In this document: piece by piece, positions 17,889 to 26,516 of the stretch
Position numbering within the stretch: position 1 is the stretch's first letter
How the letters are laid out: the number at the start of each line of letters is the position of its first letter
DNA from: Sphingomonas guangdongensis
GTDB lineage: Bacteria; Pseudomonadota; Alphaproteobacteria; Sphingomonadales; Sphingomonadaceae
DNA length: 64,000 nucleotides
Direction: 5' to 3'
Assembly: GCF_900199185.1 (NCBI RefSeq)
Contig: NZ_OBMI01000001.1
Span: 868,001 to 932,000 of the forward strand
The notes under the pieces: model-generated
Told to the model about the DNA's origin: nothing
Databases searched by the model: none
Seen by the model: the letters and a program-made list of their open reading frames with translations, nothing else
Made by a program: the position numbers and the translations under genes

Positions 17889-18587
17889 TTACCGGCGTCC
17901 GAACGCCTCGCGCCAGAAGGTTCGGAGCGGCGACGGCGGGCCGGTCGCGGAAATCGCCTCTACGACCTGGCGCGGATGGCTGTTCGTCCCGCTCGCCTCC
18001 GCGATGAGGACATGCGCCAGGTCGGCGCGCGCCGTGTATCGGCCGGAGAGACGCTCGTTTGAGACGGAGACGCTGCCGGTCGGCTCATCGACGTCGTAGA
18101 GGCCGCCCGGTCGCACGATCGTCCAGTTCAGGTCGCTTGCGCGGACGATCGCCTCCATGCGCGCCATGTCGTCGTAGAGCGTTCGTCCGACCACCTGGCG
18201 CAGGGTCGGGATGACTATTGTCCGCCACCACCAGCTCTCAACTGGGAGCGGACCGGCTAGCGTTGTCGAGCTGACGCAGACCAGACGGGCGCCGCCGTGC
18301 TCTCGCATGGCGGCGACGATGCTGCGGGCCCCGTCCGAATAAACGCTGATCGGCTTGCGGCCGTAAGGCACGCCGTAGGTCGAGATGACCGCCTCGGCTC
18401 CCATCGTCGCGCGCGCGACCGCCCGCGGGTCGGTCACGTCGGCAGCGGCGACCGTCAGCCCCGGATCGTGCATCGGGAACGCCTCCGGCCGGCGCGTCAC
18501 CGCGCAAACGTCGTGCCCCGCGGCGAGCGCCTGCCGGACGACTTGCAGGCCGGTCGGCCCACTTGCCCCGAACACAGCCAGCTTCAT
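17889..18587 (-). CDS. NAD(P)-binding oxidoreductase, atypical SDR (NmrA/BVR-B-like)
   Basis: This 232-residue Rossmann-fold protein opens with KLAVFGASGPTGLQVVRQAL, the GASGxTG signature of atypical short-chain dehydrogenases. LVCVSSTTL and WTIVRPGGLYD follow, as in NmrA and biliverdin reductase B-type proteins. It lacks the classical YxxxK pair, so the function could be quinone or flavin reduction or redox sensing. It is the middle gene of an operon with a flavin/pyridoxamine-oxidase fold protein and a TetR regulator. Confidence 0.82.
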   Translation of the reverse strand: MKLAVFGASGPTGLQVVRQALAAGHDVCAVTRRPEAFPMHDPGLTVAAADVTDPRAVARATMGAEAVISTYGVPYGRKPISVYSDGARSIVAAMREHGGARLVCVSSTTLAGPLPVESWWWRTIVIPTLRQVVGRTLYDDMARMEAIVRASDLNWTIVRPGGLYDVDEPTGSVSVSNERLSGRYTARADLAHVLIAEASGTNSHPRQVVEAISATGPPSPLRTFWREAFGRR

Positions 18588-18602
18588 GGTTTGCCGCGGT
18601 CG

Positions 18603-19112
18603 TTACAAATCGACGCGGTCGTTCTCGACCTTGTATGGCTCGCCGCTCGTCTTCGCCTTGACGAGGGACAGCAGTGATGCGGTGATCGGACCACCGGGCG
18701 TGTCCCAGTATTCCGCACCATCGGCATCGATCCGGATCAGTACGGTGTGCGGGTCCTCAGGCCCTTCCGGAAACCAGGCCGACACGCCCGGCCCCCAGAG
18801 CTCCTTCAGCTTGGCGGCATCGCGCACGATGGCGGCGTGGCCGCTGATCGACACCCAGGCGCTGCTCGACGCGAAGCTGACGTTAACACGCGGCTCGCGC
18901 TCGATCTGCGCCGCCTTGCGGCTGTCGTCGCGCGACACGAACCACAAGCTTCCATCGAACGTGCGCTCGACCGAGCCCATCGGTCGCGAGACGAAGCCAC
19001 CGTCGCCGTCACTGGTCGTGAGCATGCCGACCTTCGTACCGGCAATCAGGTCGGCCACCTTGGCCGTAGCCTCTGCGTAGCTCTGGTCGGGTTGGGACAA
19101 GGCGCGACTCAT
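18603..19112 (-). CDS. Pyridoxamine 5'-phosphate oxidase-like (general stress protein 26 type) protein
   Basis: This 169-residue split-barrel protein of the flavin-binding PNPOx superfamily has segments VGMLTTSDGDGGFVSRPM and LWFVSRDDSRKAAQIEREPRVNVSFA, typical of general stress protein 26. It probably binds FMN or a related cofactor and takes part in stress defence. The ATG has GGAG seven bases upstream. It heads the operon with the NAD(P)-binding protein and TetR genes. The upstream 202 nt hold only a possible TATAT -10 region. Confidence 0.85.
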   Translation of the reverse strand: MSRALSQPDQSYAEATAKVADLIAGTKVGMLTTSDGDGGFVSRPMGSVERTFDGSLWFVSRDDSRKAAQIEREPRVNVSFASSSAWVSISGHAAIVRDAAKLKELWGPGVSAWFPEGPEDPHTVLIRIDADGAEYWDTPGGPITASLLSLVKAKTSGEPYKVENDRVDL

Positions 19113-19314
19113 ATTGGAACTCCGTCACAGCTTAGGAATCATATAAGCAGACGATTCAGTTCGGTTATTGTTCCACCGACGGATTGCGTTCGAGAGGTCC
19201 GCGACGTGCATCGGACTATTGGACCTGGCCGCGGCCCATGTTCCTGATCGGACCGGACATCGATCCTGCGCGTAGCCTCCCCAACGTCACACCGACGCGC
19301 TACAGCGCGCGCCG

Positions 19315-20859
19315 ATGCGCTTCCTCCTTCCCCTGCTGCTCGGTGCAGTTGCGGCGACCGGCTTCGCGCCGCTCGCGCTGCTGCCGGCGACGATCCTGGC
19401 GTTCGCCTGGTGGCTGGTGCTCGTCCACCAAGCGTCCAGCCTGAAGCAGGCGCTACTGACCGGGTGGCTGTTCGGGCTGGGTCACTTCACGATCAACAAC
19501 AACTGGATACAGCACGCCTTCGACTATCAGGACCGGATGCCGCCAGTGCTCGGCTACGGCGCGGTGGTGCTGCTGGCGGTCTACCTTGCCGTCTACCCAA
19601 TGGCGGCGGCCGGGCTCGCCTGGCGGCTGGCGAGCCCGCGCAGCGTCGGAGCGGACGCGCGGATCGGCCCGTCCTTCGTGCTGGTCGCGGCGGCGGCCTG
19701 GATCGTGACGGAGTACGGCCGCGCGACGCTGTTCACCGGCTATGCCTGGAACCCGCTCGGCACCGCGTGGCTGGCGGTGCTGCCGGTCGCGGAGGGCGCG
19801 CGCTTCGCCGGGACCTACGCGATGAGCGGGCTGCTGGTGCTGTGCAGCGGTGCGCTGGTGCTGCTGCTCGGGCGGCGCTGGCCGCTGCCTGCCGGCGTCG
19901 CCGCAGTGCTCGCGCTGCTACTGGTCGCGCACGCGGTCCGCCCGCCGCTCGTGACGGCCGGTGGCGCGACCGCCGCCCGCGTGCGGGTGGTGCAGCCCAA
20001 CGTCGAGCAGCAGGTCCATGTGTCGCCCGATCACGCGCAGGCGGTATTGCGCCGGCTGGCCAGCCTGTCCGGCCGGCCGGGCCCCGCCCCGCGGCTGGTG
20101 GTCTGGCCGGAGGGGATCGTCGATCCGTACCTGGAGGACGGCTACCCGCCCGCCTGGTACTGGCGCGGCTCGCCGCTTTTGACGCGAGGCGGGATCGCGC
20201 GGGTGCTGGGACCGAATGATCGGGCGCTGGTCGGCGGCACCGCGCTCGCCTTCGATCGCCGTGGCGAGATCACGGGCGCGGCGAACGCCATCTTCGTGGT
20301 CGGGCCCGACGCACGGCTGGGCGGTCGCTACGACAAGGCGCATCTGGTGCCCTACGGCGAGTACCTGCCGATGCGCGAGCTGCTGGAGCCGCTCGGGCTG
20401 TCACGGCTCGTCGCGGGCGAGATCGACTTCCTGCCCGGCGCCGGTCCGCGCGCCGTCAAGGTCCCCGGCTTCGGCCCGGTCGCCATGCAGATCTGCTACG
20501 AGATCATTTTCTCCGGCCAGGTGGTGGACCGTCGCGGCGTTCGCCCGCGCCTGCTGTTCAATCCCTCAAACGACGCCTGGTTCGGCAGCTGGGGCCCGCC
20601 CCAGCACCTCGCGCAGGCCCGGATGCGCGCGATCGAGGAGGGGCTGCCGGTGGTCCGCTCCACCCCCAACGGCATCTCCGCGGTGATCGCCGCCGACGGC
20701 CGGATCCTGGGGGAGGTGCCGCGCCACGTCGCCGGCGCGGTTGAGCTGCCGCTGCCGCCCGCCGCGCCGCCGACGCCGTTCGCGCGTACCGGCAACTGGA
20801 TGGCGCTCGCCGCGGTGCTGATCCTGCTCGCGCTTGCGATGGTGGCGCGCCGCCGCTAA
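19315..20859 (+). CDS. lnt: Apolipoprotein N-acyltransferase
   Basis: Lnt adds the third acyl chain to the N-terminal Cys of lipoproteins in the inner membrane. The 514-residue protein has six or more N-terminal transmembrane helices, then a nitrilase-fold domain. The Glu in VVWPEG, the Lys in YDKAHLVPYGEY and the Cys in MQICYE form the catalytic triad. A C-terminal hydrophobic helix anchors it. Several lipoproteins in this window (sugar dehydrogenase, TlpA-like protein, LptM) would be substrates. It lies directly upstream of metK. Confidence 0.94.
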   Translation: MRFLLPLLLGAVAATGFAPLALLPATILAFAWWLVLVHQASSLKQALLTGWLFGLGHFTINNNWIQHAFDYQDRMPPVLGYGAVVLLAVYLAVYPMAAAGLAWRLASPRSVGADARIGPSFVLVAAAAWIVTEYGRATLFTGYAWNPLGTAWLAVLPVAEGARFAGTYAMSGLLVLCSGALVLLLGRRWPLPAGVAAVLALLLVAHAVRPPLVTAGGATAARVRVVQPNVEQQVHVSPDHAQAVLRRLASLSGRPGPAPRLVVWPEGIVDPYLEDGYPPAWYWRGSPLLTRGGIARVLGPNDRALVGGTALAFDRRGEITGAANAIFVVGPDARLGGRYDKAHLVPYGEYLPMRELLEPLGLSRLVAGEIDFLPGAGPRAVKVPGFGPVAMQICYEIIFSGQVVDRRGVRPRLLFNPSNDAWFGSWGPPQHLAQARMRAIEEGLPVVRSTPNGISAVIAADGRILGEVPRHVAGAVELPLPPAAPPTPFARTGNWMALAAVLILLALAMVARRR

Positions 20860-20868
20860 GCGGCCTCG

Positions 20869-20886
20869 TATAAAGCAAGCTTTATA
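20869..20886. promoter_or_regulatory. AT-rich palindrome upstream of metK
   Basis: TATAAAG-CAAG-CTTTATA has perfect 7-bp arms with a 4-nt centre. It starts 10 nt after the lnt stop and ends 57 nt before the metK start. Such an AT-rich palindrome stands out in this GC-rich sequence and has the form of an ArsR-family operator. ArsR-type methionine regulators (SahR/SamR) are known in Proteobacteria, but I cannot recall their motif well enough to assign one. metK itself has GAGGA before its ATG. Confidence 0.45.
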
Positions 20887-20943
20887 TGGGCATGGCAACG
20901 GCCCGAGGCTTGCTCGCCGCTTCTTCCAGGCCAGAGGACATTC

Positions 20944-22158
20944 ATGCGTTCCACCTATCTCTTCACTTCCGAGTCCGTCAGCGAGGGGCATCCCGACAAG
21001 GTCGCCGACCAGATCAGCGACGCGATCGTCGACCTGTTCCTCTCCAAGGATCCGGAGGCGCGGGTCGCTTGCGAGACGCTTACCACCACCCAGCTCGTGG
21101 TGCTGGCCGGCGAGATCCGCGGCGAGGGAATCATGGACACCGCCGGTAACTGGGCGCCGGGCGTGCCGGAGGAGATCGAGCGCACGGTGCGCGAGACGGT
21201 TAAGCGGATCGGTTACGAGCAGGACGGCTTCCACTGGGAGAGCTTCCGCTTCGAGAACAATCTCCACCCGCAGTCGGCGCACATCGCGCAGGGCGTGGAC
21301 GCGTCCGGCAACAAGGACGAGGGCGCGGGCGACCAGGGCATCATGTTCGGCTATGCCGCGAACGACACGCCGGACCTGATGCCGGCGACGCTCGACTACA
21401 GCCACAAGATCCTGCAGCGCATGGCCGCCGACCGCCACGCCGGCACCGCGCCGTTCCTGGAGCCCGATGCCAAGAGCCAGGTGACGCTCCGTTACGAGGG
21501 AAGCAAGGCGATCGCCGCGACCGCGATCGTCGTCTCCACCCAGCACGCCATGGGCTATGACAAGGGCGAGCAGGAGGCCGAGCTCAAGGCCTACGTTAAG
21601 TCGGTGGTCGCCGACGTGATCCCGGCCGAGCTGCTGGGCGACGAAACCGAGTACCACATCAACCCGACCGGCAGCTTCGAGATCGGCGGGCCGGACGGCG
21701 ACGCAGGGCTGACCGGGCGCAAGATCATCGTCGACACCTATGGCGGCGCGGCCCCCCACGGCGGCGGCGCGTTCAGCGGCAAGGACCCCACCAAGGTCGA
21801 TCGGTCGGCCGCATACATCACCCGCTACCTCGCCAAGAACATCGTCGCGGCTGGTCTCGCCCAGCGCTGCACGATCCAGCTCGCCTATGCGATCGGCGTG
21901 TCGAAGCCCTTGTCGCTCTACGTCGACACCCACGGGACCGGCACCGTCGGCGACGACAAGATCGAGGAAGCGATCGGCCGCATCGAGAAGCTGGGTGGCC
22001 TCACGCCGCGCGCGATCCGCACGCACCTGCAGCTCAACAAGCCGATCTACGCCCGCACCGCCGCCTACGGCCACTTCGGCCGTCAGGCGGAAGGCGACTT
22101 CTTTCCCTGGGAGCGCACGGACCTGGTCGACGACCTGAAGGCCGCGCTCGCGGCCTGA
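20944..22158 (+). CDS. metK: S-adenosylmethionine synthase
   Basis: MetK makes SAM from methionine and ATP. The 404-residue protein has the three-domain family layout: [19 protein letters not shown] at the N-terminus, [12 protein letters not shown] (ATP-binding motif) in the middle, and [19 protein letters not shown] (P-loop-like motif). All expected catalytic Lys, Asp and His residues are in place. The start ATG is preceded by GAGGA. An AT-rich palindrome lies in the leader. Confidence 0.97.
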   Translation: MRSTYLFTSESVSEGHPDKVADQISDAIVDLFLSKDPEARVACETLTTTQLVVLAGEIRGEGIMDTAGNWAPGVPEEIERTVRETVKRIGYEQDGFHWESFRFENNLHPQSAHIAQGVDASGNKDEGAGDQGIMFGYAANDTPDLMPATLDYSHKILQRMAADRHAGTAPFLEPDAKSQVTLRYEGSKAIAATAIVVSTQHAMGYDKGEQEAELKAYVKSVVADVIPAELLGDETEYHINPTGSFEIGGPDGDAGLTGRKIIVDTYGGAAPHGGGAFSGKDPTKVDRSAAYITRYLAKNIVAAGLAQRCTIQLAYAIGVSKPLSLYVDTHGTGTVGDDKIEEAIGRIEKLGGLTPRAIRTHLQLNKPIYARTAAYGHFGRQAEGDFFPWERTDLVDDLKAALAA

Positions 22159-22167
22159 CGGCGCGGG

Positions 22168-22908
22168 TCAGCTCAGGATCAGCTTCGCCGCGGCGATCAG
22201 CAGCACCGCGCCGATCGCCTGCACCAGCCGCTCGGTCGGCAGTCTGACCGTCCCGAGCGTGGTGCCGATCACCGCGCCGATCCCGACCGCGACCACGAAC
22301 AACGGCAGCGCCGCCGGCAGCGCGCCGACGCTCGACAGATTGCCGGCGAGCCCCGCGAGCGAGTTGCCGAGGATGAACACGGCGGCGATGCCGCTCGCGC
22401 GACGGGCATCCGACCAGCCGAGGAAGAGCAGCAGCGGGCTGACGAAGATGCCGCCGCCGGTCCCGGTCAGTCCGGACAGCAGCCCGACCCCGGCGCCGCT
22501 CGCGGCCGCGCCGGGCCAGGGTGCGGCATGAGGCAGCTGCGCCTGCCGGAGTGGGCGGGGCCACAGCAGCCGCACGCCCGCGATCATCAACACGACGCCG
22601 ATCAGCGGCCGGTAGATCGCGCCATCGAGCGTGATACTACCGCCCAGAAAGGCGAGCGGCATCGCGCCGAGCAGGAGCGGCACGATCAGCCGCCGGTCGA
22701 ACTGCCCGGCGCGGACGTAGCGCCAGGAGGTGAAGCTCGCGACCAGGATGTTGAGCACCAGCGCGGTCGGCTTCATCGTCGCGGGCGCGACGCCGAACAG
22801 CGCCATGATCGCGAGATAGGCGGACGCCCCCGCGTGGCCCACCGAGGTATAGAGCGCCGCGCCGAGGCAGAACAGCAGGCAGATGGCGGCGAGGGTAACT
22901 GGATCCAT
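22168..22908 (-). CDS. TSUP family (TauE/SafE) membrane transporter
   Basis: This 246-residue protein has about eight hydrophobic helices and the duplicated TSUP repeat: VGHAGASAYLAIMALFGVAP in the first half and LSGLTGTGGGIFVSPLLLFLGW in the second. TSUP proteins export sulfite, sulfoacetate or related organic anions, or act as uncharacterised permeases. The substrate is unknown. The ATG at 22908 is chosen because the first helix follows directly; an upstream extension to 24000 is antisense to the next gene. It converges on metK with a 9-nt gap. Confidence 0.85.
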   Translation of the reverse strand: MDPVTLAAICLLFCLGAALYTSVGHAGASAYLAIMALFGVAPATMKPTALVLNILVASFTSWRYVRAGQFDRRLIVPLLLGAMPLAFLGGSITLDGAIYRPLIGVVLMIAGVRLLWPRPLRQAQLPHAAPWPGAAASGAGVGLLSGLTGTGGGIFVSPLLLFLGWSDARRASGIAAVFILGNSLAGLAGNLSSVGALPAALPLFVVAVGIGAVIGTTLGTVRLPTERLVQAIGAVLLIAAAKLILS

Positions 22909-23013
22909 ATCCGGCGCGATATAGCAGTGTTGGGCGCCGGACCAGCGCCCGATCGCCGCTTGCCTTTGCCGCCCGCGCGGGTCACGCTCCCCGCCGAGCA
23001 AGGGAGAAGTCCG

Positions 23014-24039
23014 GTGCGGCACGTCCTCGCGTCTATGTTCCTGGTCCTCCTCCCCTTCGTGCCGGTCGCGGCGCAGGCGCCGGCTCCCCGGCCCATTGTC
23101 GTTGCCGCCGACGCGCCTTGGCGGCACGCGAACAGCGGCATGACGATGCCGGTGACGCTGTTCGGCTTTCCGCGCACGCAGGTCCGCGAGTTCGAAGCGC
23201 CTGAACTCGACGTGGTCGGGACATGGCAGCGCGACGACGACGAGCTGACCGTCTATGTCACGCGCAGCACGGCCGGGTCGGTGCCGGTCTGGTTCGATCG
23301 CGCGACCTGGGCGATCGAGACCCGCCCCGTCTACGGCCGGCTCACTCCGGCGCAGCTCCCCGCGGCCTTGAGGGTGCCGGGAGCAGCGGTCGATGCCGGT
23401 CTGATCGCAACCTGGACGACCGAGGGGGCGTATCGCGGAACCGGCGTCGCGATCATGCCCATGGGCGAGTGGCTGGTGAAGCTGCGCTATTCCTCGACCA
23501 GCAGGGACGGAGCGGCGGTCGCTGAAGTCCTCCGTTCCGCGATTGCAGGGCTCGGCTGGCCTGCCGTCATTCCGGCTACGGCGGCGGCGCAGCCGATCGC
23601 GGCCTGCGCCGACCAGCTTAGCTACAAGGGCACGGCCAAGGATGCGCCGGCGTCGATGCAGACGGCCCTGGCGGGCGCGCTCGGCAGCCTCGCGGTCCAG
23701 GGCGCGTCCGGAACCCGCCCGACCTTTTGCCGTGAGGGGCAGCGGGATCAGGCGTTCGGGCTCTATCGCCCCGACGGTGCGAGCGACCGCTACTTCATCG
23801 CGCTGTCGGACGCGGGACGCGGGGTCGTGGTCGGTCCAGGGATCGGCCCGCTGTTCGACAAGACAGCGAAGCCGAGCTGGTCGGTGGACCTCGCGCTGCC
23901 CGGGCAGACGATCAACTTCGCACCGCAGGATCGCCTGCCGCGGCCCGAACGCGCGTTGGCGCTGCTCCGCACCAAGCCGGCGTCGAGCACGTCGACCCAC
24001 GGGCCAAAGCGCCAGATCACGCTACCGTCGTCGCGCTAG
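23014..24039 (+). CDS. Exported protein of unknown function
   Basis: This 341-residue protein has a clear signal peptide (VLASMFLVLLPFVPVAAQ). The start is GTG at 23014, supported by AGGGAGA eight bases upstream. The mature part has two related alpha/beta blocks with WFDRATWAIETRPVYG and GEWLVKLRYSSTS. Two Cys (IAACADQL and PTFCREGQ) could form a disulphide. I do not recognise a characterised family. It diverges from the TSUP gene and overlaps the PAP2 gene end by 4 nt. Confidence 0.75.
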   Translation: MRHVLASMFLVLLPFVPVAAQAPAPRPIVVAADAPWRHANSGMTMPVTLFGFPRTQVREFEAPELDVVGTWQRDDDELTVYVTRSTAGSVPVWFDRATWAIETRPVYGRLTPAQLPAALRVPGAAVDAGLIATWTTEGAYRGTGVAIMPMGEWLVKLRYSSTSRDGAAVAEVLRSAIAGLGWPAVIPATAAAQPIAACADQLSYKGTAKDAPASMQTALAGALGSLAVQGASGTRPTFCREGQRDQAFGLYRPDGASDRYFIALSDAGRGVVVGPGIGPLFDKTAKPSWSVDLALPGQTINFAPQDRLPRPERALALLRTKPASSTSTHGPKRQITLPSSR

Positions 24040-24632
24040 GACGCGCTACGCCTCGTCATCGCTGGCAGGACGGCAGCCTCGATCGCGCCGACCGCCGCTT
24101 CCGCCGCATAGCCGATCAGCGCGCCGGCGATCACGTCACCGGCGTAATGCTTGCCGATCGGCAGCTGCATCGCCCCGACCGCCGTCGCGCTCACGGCAGC
24201 CGCCGGTGCGTGGGCGGGCCACGTCCGCGCCGCCGCGCGCGCGACGGCGACTGCGCCGGCGGTGTGGCCGGACGGGAAGCTGCTGTAGTGGTGCGACCGG
24301 CTGCCGCCCTTCTCCAGCCGGTAATCATAGCCGTCGTCGACCGAATGGGGCCGGGTACGGTCGACGCTGCGCTTCACCGCGGTCTTGATCGCGGTGGCGA
24401 GGAGGTGGCTCGCCAGCATCCGCGCGCCGCCGCGGGTCAGCGCCGGGCGTCGCAGCACCAGCCCCGCCGCCAGCGTCGCCGCCGAAAGCGCGATAAGCGG
24501 CGGCTGATCCGACAGTTCGTTGACGGCCGCCAGAACCCGCATCGGCCCCGACTGGCGCTCCGCCGCCGCCGTCTCGCTCATCGCGCGGTCGATGTGGTGG
24601 AGCTTCTTGGCGGTACGCTTTGCCTTGGTCAT
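24036..24632 (-). CDS. PAP2 family (type 2 phosphatidic acid) phosphatase
   Basis: This 198-residue membrane protein has the three phosphatase motifs in order: KRSVDRTRP, SSFPSGHTAG (catalytic His) and GKHYAGDVIAG (nucleophile His and charge-relay Asp). The first residue of the third motif is Gly-Lys instead of Ser-Arg, a modest deviation. The likely substrates are phosphatidic acid, undecaprenyl pyrophosphate or another lipid phosphate. I chose ATG 24632; a GTG two codons upstream is possible. It diverges from trmB with 68 nt between starts. Confidence 0.85.
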   Translation of the reverse strand: MTKAKRTAKKLHHIDRAMSETAAAERQSGPMRVLAAVNELSDQPPLIALSAATLAAGLVLRRPALTRGGARMLASHLLATAIKTAVKRSVDRTRPHSVDDGYDYRLEKGGSRSHHYSSFPSGHTAGAVAVARAAARTWPAHAPAAAVSATAVGAMQLPIGKHYAGDVIAGALIGYAAEAAVGAIEAAVLPAMTRRSAS

Positions 24633-24700
24633 CCGCACCTAACGGGTGGCACGTCAGGCGGTTGCGGCAAGGCGGCGCCCGGCCTATCCGCCCCTCCGCC

Positions 24701-25381
24701 ATGATCGATCCCGCCACCCACCGCCAGCTCTACGGTCGTCGTCAGGGGCACAAGCTGCGTGCCGGTCAGGCGGCGCTGGTCGAGGAGTTGCTGCCGACCG
24801 TCGCCGTGCCCGAAAGCGGCCCGCTCGACGCCCGCATGCTGTTCGGGAATGACCGGCCGCTCGAGCTGGAGATCGGCTTCGGCGGTGGCGAACATCTCGC
24901 GGCCCAGGCGGCGATGCGGTCCGACCACGGCTTCATCGGGTGCGAGCCGTTCCTGAACGGCGTGGTCGGGGCGCTGAACCATGTCCGAGACGCGGCGCTC
25001 GGCAACGTGCGGCTCCACATGGGCGATGCGATCGAGGTGCTGGATCGGCTGCCGGACACCAGCCTGGAGCGAGTCTACCTGCTCCATCCCGATCCCTGGC
25101 CCAAGGCACGCCACGCCAAGCGGCGGATGGTCAACGACGGCCCGCTCGACCTGATCGCCGCCAAGCTGAAGCCCGGGGGCGAGTTCCGGCTGGGAACCGA
25201 CGATCCGACCTACTGCCGCTGGGCAATGATGGTGATGACCCGGCGGCGCGACTTCGTGTGGACTGCCGACTGCGCCGCCGACTTTCTCACCCGTCCAGCG
25301 GACTGGCCGGAAACCCGCTACGAGCGCAAGGCCCGCCGCCAGGGTCACGAGGTCTGGTACTTTCGCTACGTGCGGGTCTGA
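24701..25381 (+). CDS. trmB: tRNA (guanine-N7-)-methyltransferase
   Basis: TrmB makes m7G46 in the variable loop of tRNAs using SAM. The 226-residue protein has the SAM-binding LELEIGFGGGEHL and the family signature VYLLHPDPWPKARHAKRRMV, with RLGTDDPTYCRW further on. The ATG at 24701 is chosen because family homology starts there. It converges with the next TetR gene. Confidence 0.94.
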   Translation: MIDPATHRQLYGRRQGHKLRAGQAALVEELLPTVAVPESGPLDARMLFGNDRPLELEIGFGGGEHLAAQAAMRSDHGFIGCEPFLNGVVGALNHVRDAALGNVRLHMGDAIEVLDRLPDTSLERVYLLHPDPWPKARHAKRRMVNDGPLDLIAAKLKPGGEFRLGTDDPTYCRWAMMVMTRRRDFVWTADCAADFLTRPADWPETRYERKARRQGHEVWYFRYVRV

Positions 25382-25388
25382 AGCGGCG

Positions 25389-26006
25389 TCATCGCGGCGC
25401 GAGCAGCCCTTCCGCCATCGTCCGGAAGGCGAGCGTCGCGCGGTCGAGCACCGCCGCCGGCTCCTCCGCCGCCGCCACCCACAACGCCGCGGTCAGCGCC
25501 GCGCCGTTCAGCAGCCGCGCCGCCGCCTCGATGTCGACGGGTTTTATGACGCCGTCCGCGTGCAGTTGCGACAGCGTGGCGATCGTCACCGCCAGGCACG
25601 CCTGCTCGCCGGGCCAGGTGGACGGATTGCCGAGTACGGCGGGGCCGTCGAGCAGCATGATCCGCTGCACCTCCGGATCAAGCGCCATGCGGATATAGGC
25701 GACGCTCTCCGCCATCAGCCCCGACCAGGCGTCGGGCGCGGCGGCGCGCGCCGCCGCCAGCCGAGCCGACATCTCGCCGTCGAGCTGCGCGATCACCGCG
25801 GCGAGCAGCCCCTTCTTGTCGCCGAATCCGTGATACAGCGCGCCGCGGGTAAGCCCGGCCGCGGCGGTCAGCTCGTCCATAGACGCAGCCGCATAGCCCT
25901 GACTCGCGAACGCAGCCCGCGCGGCAGCGATCAGCCGGTCGCGATTGGCGGCCGCCCGCTCCGCGCGGCGCGCGGTGCCATCACGCTTGATCTTCTCCGT
26001 TGACAT
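25389..26006 (-). CDS. TetR family transcriptional regulator (autoregulated)
   Basis: This 205-residue protein has the TetR helix-turn-helix (IAAARAAFASQGYAAASMDELTAAAGLTRGALYHGFGDKKGLLAAVI, quoted in parts) and a helical ligand domain resembling the TetR_C groups. Its own ATG at 26006-26004 lies inside a perfect palindrome (26003-26019), with a second copy 31 bp further upstream. The repressor therefore probably controls itself and the divergent RidA-family gene. Confidence 0.9.
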   Translation of the reverse strand: MSTEKIKRDGTARRAERAAANRDRLIAAARAAFASQGYAAASMDELTAAAGLTRGALYHGFGDKKGLLAAVIAQLDGEMSARLAAARAAAPDAWSGLMAESVAYIRMALDPEVQRIMLLDGPAVLGNPSTWPGEQACLAVTIATLSQLHADGVIKPVDIEAAARLLNGAALTAALWVAAAEEPAAVLDRATLAFRTMAEGLLAPR

Positions 26007-26019
26007 ACGTCTCGTATGT
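26003..26019. promoter_or_regulatory. Operator palindrome 1 of the TetR-RidA divergent region
   Basis: ACATACG-TCT-CGTATGT is a perfect 7-bp inverted repeat around a 3-nt centre, overlapping the TetR start codon. Its core CATACG-N3-CGTATG is repeated in operator 2. The centres are 31 bp apart, about three helical turns, so two repressor dimers would bind the same face. Confidence 0.75.
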
Positions 26020-26034
26020 TCCCATTTGCTCTTT

Positions 26035-26049
26035 CATACGGCGCGTATG
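26035..26049. promoter_or_regulatory. Operator palindrome 2 of the TetR-RidA divergent region
   Basis: CATACG-GCG-CGTATG is a perfect 6-bp inverted repeat with the same half-sites as operator 1 and a different 3-nt centre. It lies 68 bp before the RidA-family start. Confidence 0.72.
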
Positions 26050-26116
26050 TAGGCGTCGTGATCAAGGTGCGCCAGCTGCCTGCGGGCAGCGTGGCGCGCC
26101 AGCGAAAGGTTCAGCC

Positions 26117-26515
26117 ATGTCGACCCGTGATGCCGTCACCCTGACTCACCGCCACGCACTCTACGATGCGCACCGCTACTCGCCCGCCGTTCGCGCAGGA
26201 GAGCTGTTGTTCGTGTCCGGCCAGGTCGGGAGTCGGGAGGATGGGACACCCGAGCCGGACTATGCCGCGCAGGTCCGCCGGGCGTTCGCCAACCTCCACG
26301 CCGTGCTCGCCGCGGCCGGGCTCAGTTTCCACGACGTGATCGACGTGACGTCCTTCCACACCGATCCGGAGCGGCAGTTCGAGACCTTCATGGCGCTGCG
26401 TGAGCAGGAGATCGGCACGCCTCCCTATCCGACCTGGACGGCGGTAGGCGTCACCTGGCTCGCAGGCTTCGACGTCGAGATGAAGGCCATCGCCCGCTTT
26501 CCGGAGGGCGGATGA
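26117..26515 (+). CDS. RidA family protein (YjgF/YER057c/UK114)
   Basis: This 132-residue protein of the RidA superfamily hydrolyses reactive enamines or imines, or related deaminated intermediates. It has LFVSGQVGSREDG, FANLHAVLAAAGLSFHDVIDVTSF and YPTWTAVGVTWLAGFDVEM. The canonical Arg of RidA near the end of the substrate pocket is not in its usual context, so it may belong to one of the divergent subfamilies. The start is ATG 26117 with AAAGG upstream. It is divergently transcribed from its probable repressor, a TetR protein. Confidence 0.85.
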   Translation: MSTRDAVTLTHRHALYDAHRYSPAVRAGELLFVSGQVGSREDGTPEPDYAAQVRRAFANLHAVLAAAGLSFHDVIDVTSFHTDPERQFETFMALREQEIGTPPYPTWTAVGVTWLAGFDVEMKAIARFPEGG

Positions 26516-26516
26516 T

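Noticed and set aside
20887..20943. Possible SAM or SAM/SAH riboswitch before metK
   Set aside because: The leader contains CAACGGC, which recalls the SAM/SAH riboswitch, but the expected pseudoknot with the Shine-Dalgarno cannot be drawn and the rest does not match. A covariance-model search would decide.
22909..24000. N-terminal extension of the TSUP frame
   Set aside because: It is antisense to the exported protein at 23014-24039, and the TSUP first helix starts at the ATG at 22908.
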